A DNA stretch of 47,621 nt. Source: Alistipes sp. (GTDB lineage: Bacteria > Bacteroidota > Bacteroidia > Bacteroidales > Rikenellaceae). The notes under the pieces are model-generated. The model did no database searches. It worked only from the letters and a program-made list of their open reading frames with translations, and had not been told where the DNA came from. The stretch spans positions 1-47,621 of the forward strand of contig JAGBCX010000032.1 in NCBI GenBank assembly GCA_017937805.1. Direction: 5' to 3'. The translations under genes were made by a program, and so were the position numbers. Shown here in pieces: positions 41,876 through 47,621 of this stretch (within the stretch, counting starts at the first letter, position 1; the number at the start of each line of letters is the position of its first letter).

Positions 41876-42469
41876 TTAGAAGCAGTAAGTTGCCGAAAGA
41901 CCGAAGTTAAGAAGGCCGTGCGAATAGAAACCTGCGCCACCGCCATACTTAACCTTTACCTTGTCTACACCACCAGATGTATTAGGAACTTCAACCATCT
42001 CCGAATAAGGCAAGTGGAAGTAAGGACCAAATGCAGGAGTTACATCAATTGCAAGACGGATAGGAACCTTGTTAAACTTGATACCGAACTTTGCCTGACC
42101 TGCAACACCTACATACATGAAGTGCTTTGCACCACCGAGGTTTACACCGACACCGGCATCGAGGAACCACTGACCTGCCTGTGGAGTCCAATCCCAAGTG
42201 AAGCAGTTCCAGTTGTGGAGTACGGTGAAGTCTGCACCGAAACCATTTAACCAACCCAAACCGAGACGAGCCTCAACATACTTATCGCCTGCATAGAAGC
42301 ACTCTGCATCTACTTGTGCTCCCGAGCCCAAACGAAGACCGACTGACCACTTCTGCGAAGCGATAGTCTGAGCGGCTTGTTTAACCGATGACTCAAACTG
42401 ATTTTGAGCCGAAACAGTTGCTACGCAAAGCGCAGCAGCCAAAACGAGAAAAATCTTTTTCATACGCAT
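41876..42469 (-). CDS. Small outer-membrane beta-barrel protein
   Basis: 197 residues with signal peptide KKIFLVLAAALCVATVSAQ (start Met1 or Met3; both plausible). The mature part alternates aromatic and polar residues in about eight strands (WSVGLRLGSGAQVDAECFY, GKYVEARLGLGW-like, KFGIKFNKVPIRLAIDVTP) and ends in a terminal aromatic, SATYCF, as barrels do. It resembles short porin-like or OmpW-sized barrels in Bacteroidota of unknown function. It stands alone, convergent with the MBL gene. Confidence 0.75.
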   Translation of the reverse strand: MRMKKIFLVLAAALCVATVSAQNQFESSVKQAAQTIASQKWSVGLRLGSGAQVDAECFYAGDKYVEARLGLGWLNGFGADFTVLHNWNCFTWDWTPQAGQWFLDAGVGVNLGGAKHFMYVGVAGQAKFGIKFNKVPIRLAIDVTPAFGPYFHLPYSEMVEVPNTSGGVDKVKVKYGGGAGFYSHGLLNFGLSATYCF

Positions 42470-42645
42470 TAAGTTTAAGTGTTAATAAAGTATTAAAGTA
42501 TAATAAAATTACCGAAATATGCACAACATTTCTATTGCAAATTTACCTATTTTATCAGTAAATGCAAATAAATGTAAAGATTTTTTCGATATTATGGCAT
42601 GTTGTTTTTGCTAATATTCTCATATTCTGACGTTTTTGTAGTATT

Positions 42646-43785
42646 CTAACAATACTGTTCGATGTCATCGACCGTTATCGTGGGCCCGCTGAGTACAATC
42701 AAACGCTCGATTATATTGCGTAATTCGCGAATATTTCCACTCCAATGGCGTTCAGATAGTTTTTTTACGGCTTCGACTTCAATGTTTTTGGTTGAGATAC
42801 GATACTCTTTGCAGATACTCTCCAAAAAGTACTCTACAAGTATGGCAACATCGCCTTTTCGCTTGCGTAGAGGTGGAACCTTGATTAGAATTACCCCGAT
42901 ACGATGATAGAGGTCTTCGCGGAAATTTCCGTTACGAATCTCAGTTTCGAGATTTTTGTTTGTGGCGGCAATTACACGAACATCAACCTCTATATCGCGG
43001 TCGCTACCGACACGCGAAATTTTACGCTCTTGCAATGCTCGCAACACTTTTGCCTGAGCCGAGAGCGACATATCTCCAATCTCGTCCATGAAGAGTGTTC
43101 CGCCATCAGCCTGCTCGAATTTGCCTTTGCGTTGCTTGATGGCAGAGGTGAAGGCTCCTCGCTCATGGCCGAATAGTTCGCTCTCTATAAGTTCGGAGGG
43201 TATCGCAGCACAATTGACCTCTACGAATGGGGCGTTGGCACGATTGCTTTTGCAATGTAGCCACTTGGCAACCAACTCCTTGCCTGTGCCATTCTCGCCG
43301 GTAATCAATACGCGAGCTTCGCTCTGCGCCACCTTGTCGATAAGTCCCCGCATGTGAACAATCGCCTCCGATTCACCTATGATAGGCTCGATAGTGTTGC
43401 ACTCGGCACTATTGCGTATTCGTGTCTGCTTCGAGTGGGAGTTGGTTGCCGTATTCTCTGCAGGTGGAGTAATCGCCTTGCGAATAGACTTCAGAAGGCG
43501 ATTCATGTCGATGGGCTTGGTCAGAAAATCGACAGCACCGCATCGTACGGCATCAACAGCCGAGTCGATGTCGTTGTTGCGCGAGAGAACGATAAATGGT
43601 AGATGTGTCTCGGCAAGACCTTCGGGATTATCGGCAATAATGATGTCAAATCCAATATTCTCGCACATTTTGCGGGCTAATGCGACACTCTCGGCACCTT
43701 CGGTCGAAAAACCTTCAAATTCCAACCTCTCGCGCAAATTGTTGCGCACACTTTTTGATTGCTCTAAAATTAAAACTTTTGCCAT
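42646..43785 (-). CDS. Sigma-54 activator without DNA-binding domain and with degenerate receiver
   Basis: 379 residues. A receiver-like domain (1-105) keeps Asp52 (DIIIAD), Ser68 and Lys90 (FLTKPID) but has Glu8-Gln9 in place of the acidic pair and a shortened middle. The AAA+ domain (about 135-370) has Walker A GENGTGKE (163-170), Walker B LFMDEIGD (231-238), FREDLYHRI and HWSGNIRELRN. The sigma-54-contacting loop reads GAFTSA (210-215) instead of GAFTGA. The protein ends at DDIEQYC directly after the AAA+ lid, so the usual Fis-type helix-turn-helix is missing. It probably acts from solution on RpoN holoenzyme, as FlgR and CtcC do. Kinase partner is not adjacent. Confidence 0.93.
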   Translation of the reverse strand: MAKVLILEQSKSVRNNLRERLEFEGFSTEGAESVALARKMCENIGFDIIIADNPEGLAETHLPFIVLSRNNDIDSAVDAVRCGAVDFLTKPIDMNRLLKSIRKAITPPAENTATNSHSKQTRIRNSAECNTIEPIIGESEAIVHMRGLIDKVAQSEARVLITGENGTGKELVAKWLHCKSNRANAPFVEVNCAAIPSELIESELFGHERGAFTSAIKQRKGKFEQADGGTLFMDEIGDMSLSAQAKVLRALQERKISRVGSDRDIEVDVRVIAATNKNLETEIRNGNFREDLYHRIGVILIKVPPLRKRKGDVAILVEYFLESICKEYRISTKNIEVEAVKKLSERHWSGNIRELRNIIERLIVLSGPTITVDDIEQYC

Positions 43786-44008
43786 TTTGCTATTCTCTAA
43801 AAAAATACTATTTTTGCATCACCAAAGGTATCTCTTTTGTTAGACATTGCATAATTCGATAACTTGCAGGGTGGTGAATATGGGAAGGCCTGAATGTGGC
43901 ATTTGGCAGGACCTTTTATAATGCGATTTTGTCGCTTTGGATAACAAGAATTTTAATTTTGGTTGAAAGCGGTTTCTAAATATCCCCGTTTTTTTTAGAT
44001 TTCAATTT

Positions 44009-44665
44009 ATGAATAAGAATTACAACTATTTGCGTCGTCGATTGATGATACCCGAATATGGTCGTCATATTCAGGAGATGATAGATTCGTTACTCGAAAT
44101 AGATGACAGAGAGGAGCGCACACGTCAGGCCAAGGCTGTTATAGCCGTTATGGGCAATCTGAATCCGTTGTTGCGCGATACGGCCGACTTTACTCATAAG
44201 CTTTGGGACCATCTCTTTATTATGTCGGACTTCCGACTCGATGTAGATAGCCCCTACCCACTGCCTGCGCGTGAGGATTTGGAGGTTAAGCCCGATAAGT
44301 TGGCCTACCCTCAGAGCGATATATCGCACAAACATTATGGTAAAAATATAGTGCGCGTGATAAATCGCTTGAAGTACGAAAAGCAAGAGGTTAAGGAGGC
44401 AGTATTGGGCGATGTGGTGCGTTATATGTATAGCAAAAGCTCGGAGTATAATCAGGACCACCCAACTGTCGATATGATTACAAATGATATAAATCTTTTG
44501 TCCGAAGGGGCTATAAACCTTGGAGAAGAGTGGCAAAAGAGAGTCGAAGTGGAGCATAAATCGGCCTCTTCGCGACAGAAGGGTGCAAAGCATCAGCAGC
44601 GTGCCGCGCGACAACCTCAAAAGGGTGGCCGTAAAAATGTACAACGACACAATACGCAGAAGTAA
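44009..44665 (+). CDS. DUF4290 family protein
   Basis: 218 residues. The N-terminal MNKNYNYLRRRLMIPEYGRH, VIAVMGNLNPLLRD and HKLWDHLFIMSDF fit DUF4290, a Bacteroidota-specific family of unknown function. The first 170 residues are helical; the last 35 are a basic tail (RQKGAKHQQRAARQPQKGGR) that may bind nucleic acid. It heads a plus-strand run with the thioredoxin-fold lipoprotein, lpxH and thyA. Confidence 0.9.
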   Translation: MNKNYNYLRRRLMIPEYGRHIQEMIDSLLEIDDREERTRQAKAVIAVMGNLNPLLRDTADFTHKLWDHLFIMSDFRLDVDSPYPLPAREDLEVKPDKLAYPQSDISHKHYGKNIVRVINRLKYEKQEVKEAVLGDVVRYMYSKSSEYNQDHPTVDMITNDINLLSEGAINLGEEWQKRVEVEHKSASSRQKGAKHQQRAARQPQKGGRKNVQRHNTQK

Positions 44666-44715
44666 CAATACGTTTAACTATTGCGTATAAGAGAGAGTTA
44701 ATTCAAACGGATATT

Positions 44716-45852
44716 ATGAAGAATTTTTGGTCAAAAATATCGATTGCAGTAGTAGTTGTGGTTGCCGTGATAGGTTGTCGCAACAACGATGTCGAGATTG
44801 CAGGTCGCTTTGTAGGGTTGAATTCAAATATGGTCTACCTCGAAAAGATGTCGGCAACGGGACAGCATATTGTCGATTCGGTGACACTCGATAATGATGG
44901 TGCATACTACTTCAAAGTGGAGAATGTCGAGGCTACACCTACGCTCTATAATGTTTTGTATAGTAGCGAGCGTATTCCGTTGCTTATTTCGCGCGGTGAG
45001 AAGATAGCGTTGAATGCGATGGGAAATGCGTTGCTAAACTACACGGTAAGTGGCTCACACGAATCGGAACTATTGCGTAAGTTCAACAAGGATTTTGTGG
45101 AGGGACAGCTCGAACTCAACAGAACAGTTCAAAATTACCATTCGGCTGACGACTCCACGCGTAAGCAGTTGGCACAACGCTACAACTCTATCTACCACAC
45201 GATAAAACGTCAGCAAATATCGTTTATAATAGAGAATAAAGAGCATTTAGCCTCTGTATATGCACTCTATCAGCGATTGCCGGGAGAGCAATACTTGTCG
45301 AGTGCTGATAGTGATTTGATATACTATCGGACAGTGGCAGATGCGGTGTCAGAGAGCTATCCGACTTCGCCCTTCCTTCTCACATTGAGTAACGATATTG
45401 CCCGTATGGAGGCGCGTATTTCGTTGATTAACTCCATCGAGTCGCGCACCTATCCCGAATTGAAGGGCTCAGATATGTACGGTAACGAGATTGCACTCTC
45501 CTCGTTGGAGGGCAATGTTGTTTTGGTTGATTTCTGGTCGGCCGAAGCGGGCAACAGCAACGCTTTCAATGCCGAGTTGAAGGAGATATACGAGGAGTAC
45601 GAGTCGGAGGGCTTCCGAGTTTATCAGGTGTCGGCCGATACATCTAAGGCTGCGTGGATTACTGCGGTGCAGGAGCAACGCCTGCCATGGATTTCTGTTT
45701 GCGACTTTATGGGCGAGGCTTCGCCTATGTTGCGAGCTTACAACATCAGAAAACTGCCATCGAACTTCCTTATCGACCGTAATGGCGATATTATAGGTAA
45801 GGATTTGTATAGTAGTGCATTGGAGCGAAAACTTGATGAGATATTTAAATAG
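44716..45852 (+). CDS. TlpA/thioredoxin-fold lipoprotein lacking redox cysteines
   Basis: 378 residues. Lipobox AVIGC (Cys21). An N-terminal DUF4369-like beta domain (25-110) and a helical part (115-240) precede a thioredoxin fold (about 245-375). Where TlpA-like proteins have WxxWCGPC, this one has WSAEAGNS (274-281): both cysteines are replaced (Ala278, Ser281). The cis-proline loop (RKLPSNFLID) is kept. The fold may therefore serve in binding rather than thiol exchange. It lies 8 bases before lpxH, suggesting joint transcription. Confidence 0.9.
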   Translation: MKNFWSKISIAVVVVVAVIGCRNNDVEIAGRFVGLNSNMVYLEKMSATGQHIVDSVTLDNDGAYYFKVENVEATPTLYNVLYSSERIPLLISRGEKIALNAMGNALLNYTVSGSHESELLRKFNKDFVEGQLELNRTVQNYHSADDSTRKQLAQRYNSIYHTIKRQQISFIIENKEHLASVYALYQRLPGEQYLSSADSDLIYYRTVADAVSESYPTSPFLLTLSNDIARMEARISLINSIESRTYPELKGSDMYGNEIALSSLEGNVVLVDFWSAEAGNSNAFNAELKEIYEEYESEGFRVYQVSADTSKAAWITAVQEQRLPWISVCDFMGEASPMLRAYNIRKLPSNFLIDRNGDIIGKDLYSSALERKLDEIFK

Positions 45853-45860
45853 AGATTACC

Positions 45861-46589
45861 ATGCATTATTTTGTGTCGGATATACATCTTGGCTCGGGTG
45901 ATGCAACCGAGCAACGCCGAGTAGAGCGACTATTTCTCGATTTCTTGACAAAAATCGAGGCCGATGCCGAGACGCTCTTTTTGGTAGGCGATATCTTTGA
46001 CTTCTGGTTTGAGTACAGAGAGGTTGTGCCAAAGGGTTTTGTGCGTGTGCTTGGTCGTTTGGCAGAGTTGAGCGATAGGGGTGTGAGGGTTGTGATGCTG
46101 ACGGGTAACCACGATATGTGGGTTGGCGACTATCTTACCAAGGAGTGCGGTATCGAGCTATATACCAAACCTCAAACCTTTTCTCTTGCAGGCAAAGAGC
46201 TGTTTGTGGCACATGGCGACAATATGAATATCAAGGGACAACCCGTTTTGCGATTGATGAATACAATATTTCGTTCGCAGGGGTTGCGTAAAATAGCATC
46301 GTGGCTTATTCACCCGAACTGCTTTGTGCGTTTCGGTAAGTGGTGGAGTAGCAAGTCACGCAAGTCGCATGGCGTTGACTATGGTCCGGAGGTGTTGGAG
46401 TATCTGATTGATTATGCCATTCAGTATGGCGAGAATCACAAGATAGACTACTACATATTCGGTCATCTTCACTACGCGGCAGATATCAAGAGTGCCGAGC
46501 GCATATTGTTTATGGGCGATTGGCACAGCCAACCGAGCTATATTACCCTCGACAACAACGGTGAAATAGAATTAAAATTTTATAATTAA
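45861..46589 (+). CDS. lpxH: UDP-2,3-diacylglucosamine diphosphatase LpxH
   Basis: 242 residues. Calcineurin-type metal motifs are SDIHLGS, VGDIFDFWFEY, TGNHDMWVGDY, VAHGDN and IFGHLHYA. The FDFWFEY form and the total length fit LpxH of the lipid A pathway, which releases UMP to give lipid X on the inner-membrane surface. LpxH-like paralogues (LpxH2) of unclear activity exist; the choice is not certain. It follows the thioredoxin-fold lipoprotein after 8 bases. Confidence 0.88.
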   Translation: MHYFVSDIHLGSGDATEQRRVERLFLDFLTKIEADAETLFLVGDIFDFWFEYREVVPKGFVRVLGRLAELSDRGVRVVMLTGNHDMWVGDYLTKECGIELYTKPQTFSLAGKELFVAHGDNMNIKGQPVLRLMNTIFRSQGLRKIASWLIHPNCFVRFGKWWSSKSRKSHGVDYGPEVLEYLIDYAIQYGENHKIDYYIFGHLHYAADIKSAERILFMGDWHSQPSYITLDNNGEIELKFYN

Positions 46590-46650
46590 AAAAGGAGAAT
46601 TGAGAATTGGAAATTAGTTTTCCGTTCTCCGTTTTCCGCTTTCCGCTTTT
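46590..46650. repeat. Heptamer repeats GAATTGA and TTTTCCG before thyA
   Basis: GAATTGA-GAATTGG-AAATTAG and then TTTTCCG, TTCTCCG, TTTTCCG, CTTTCCG, CTTTTTA, all on a 7-base period, reaching the thyA ATG. Confidence 0.8.
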
Positions 46651-46651
46651 T

Positions 46652-47551
46652 ATGAAACAATACCTCGACCTACTCACTCGCATCAAGACAGAAGGCGCAG
46701 TTAAGACCGACCGTACAGGTACGGGCACAAAGTCTGTATTCGGACATCAGATGCGCTTTGACCTCTCGCAAGGATTTCCACTTCTGACCACCAAGAAGGT
46801 CTTTTTGAAGGGAATTATTCACGAACTGTTGTGGTTCCTGAATGGCGATACAAACATCAAGTATCTCGTTGATAACGGGGTACATATTTGGGATAATGAC
46901 GCCTACCGCTACTACAACGAGTTGTGTGTAAAGGAGGGTGTTTTGCCTGTTACGATGGAGGAGTTCCTGCGAGCAGCGCAAGAGGGTATCGAATCACCGA
47001 TTGAGGGGTATAAGTTTGGCGATTTGAATCATGTCTACGGCTATCAGTGGCGTTCGTGGCCACGACCTAATGGTGAGGCTATCGACCAGATACAGCAGGC
47101 GGTAGATTTGATAAAAAATAATCCCGACTCACGCCGTATTATCGTTTCGGCATGGAATGTTGCCGATGTTGAGAAGATGGCTCTGCCACCTTGCCATACG
47201 CTTTTCCAATTCTATGTTGCCGATGGTAAACTCTCGTGTATGCTATATCAGCGCAGTGCTGACACTTTCCTCGGCGTGCCGTTCAATATCGCTTCGTACG
47301 CCCTGCTTACGATGATGATGGCGCAGGTTTGTGGCTTGGAGGCTGGCGAGTTCGTTCACACTTTGGGCGATACGCACCTATATCTCAACCATTTGGAGCA
47401 GGTTGACGAGCAACTCTCGCGTACCCCGCGCACTTTGCCGACAATGCACCTTAACCCCGATGTAAAGTCTATTTTCGACTTCAAGTATGAGGACTTTACA
47501 TTGACCGGCTACGAACCATATCCAACAATAAAGGCTCCAATGTCTTTCTAG
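46652..47551 (+). CDS. thyA: Thymidylate synthase
   Basis: 299 residues from [15 protein letters not shown]; a longer frame from 46607 is translated repeat DNA and is rejected. Motifs: [19 protein letters not shown] (dUMP phosphate Arg), the catalytic Cys in [30 protein letters not shown], and DTHLYLNH. An insertion of about 30 residues ([20 protein letters not shown]) relative to the E. coli enzyme is present. It methylates dUMP to dTMP with methylenetetrahydrofolate. folA, often adjacent, could lie just beyond the window. Confidence 0.97.
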   Translation: MKQYLDLLTRIKTEGAVKTDRTGTGTKSVFGHQMRFDLSQGFPLLTTKKVFLKGIIHELLWFLNGDTNIKYLVDNGVHIWDNDAYRYYNELCVKEGVLPVTMEEFLRAAQEGIESPIEGYKFGDLNHVYGYQWRSWPRPNGEAIDQIQQAVDLIKNNPDSRRIIVSAWNVADVEKMALPPCHTLFQFYVADGKLSCMLYQRSADTFLGVPFNIASYALLTMMMAQVCGLEAGEFVHTLGDTHLYLNHLEQVDEQLSRTPRTLPTMHLNPDVKSIFDFKYEDFTLTGYEPYPTIKAPMSF

Positions 47552-47591
47552 CGGAAAACTTAAATTAGTGAGTAGAGAGTAGTTTAAAAAT

Positions 47592-47621
47592 AATTTTGCA
47601 TTCTGCATTTTGCATTTTGCA
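47592..47621. repeat. TTTTGCA heptamer repeat at the window end
   Basis: TTTTGCA, TTCTGCA, TTTTGCA, TTTTGCA, truncated by the window edge. Same motif as at 7463-7493. Confidence 0.8.

Noticed and set aside
43221..43245. TGGCACGATTGCTTTTGCA as a sigma-54 promoter
   Set aside because: The spacing between the GG and GC elements is too long by three bases, and it lies inside the activator gene.

Overview
The window is a stretch of chromosome from a member of the Bacteroidota, most likely order Bacteroidales. The sequence basis is: repeated TAnnTTTG promoter boxes (the -7 element typical of this phylum), no Shine-Dalgarno pattern before starts, A-rich translation start regions, and gene content such as a DUF4290 protein, an M49 dipeptidyl peptidase with the HECLGH motif, BspA-type leucine-rich lipoproteins and OMP_b-brl_3-like receptors. 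A Rikenellaceae/Alistipes-like host fits, but I cannot prove the genus. There is no prophage, insertion sequence, integrase or CRISPR array that I can see; this is mainly a core chromosome with a few accessory islands.

Layout. 1-5380: end of gapA, a CyuA-like cysteine desulfidase (minus), asnS and rpoN (plus). 5585-8576: a solitary AT-rich SMC/RecF-like ATPase with a HEPN-like C-terminus and zinc ribbon (minus; candidate defence gene), then UDP-galactopyranose mutase (plus). 8647-14001: a large outer-membrane receptor with a LytS/LytTR two-component pair upstream. 14075-20586: gamma-carbonic anhydrase-like protein, MazG, and two lipoprotein peptidases (M49, M16). 20637-22318: panC-panD-DUF456. 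22619-23264: rpmI-rplT. 23724-24980: BspA-type surface lipoprotein. 25338-25916: rubrerythrin. 25962-33042: a tight minus-strand operon lptB-aroA-aroC-prmC-recX-large MG2-like secreted protein, divergent from recQ (33154-35349). 35774-36166: three tiny membrane-protein genes behind a palindromic operator. 36185-40271: L-threonine dehydrogenase-like epimerase, tRNA-Glu, serine ammonia-lyase, WYL regulator, tRNA-Lys. 40470-47551: apt, an MBL lipoprotein, a small barrel protein, an unusual sigma-54 activator, and DUF4290-thioredoxin-fold lipoprotein-lpxH-thyA.

The most unusual content is between and around genes: (i) a family of about 125-bp palindromes with a constant core and covarying arms, usually directly after a stop codon; (ii) many degenerate tandem repeats with a 7-base period, of different sequence, in at least 14 intergenic spots; (iii) a 218-bp array of small hairpins with constant flanks and variable stems; (iv) inverted copies of the rplT 3' end downstream of rplT. 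Protein-level oddities are the ATPase-HEPN-zinc-ribbon gene, the three-small-protein operon, a sigma-54 activator without a DNA-binding domain and with GAFTSA instead of GAFTGA, and a TlpA-like protein without its redox cysteines.
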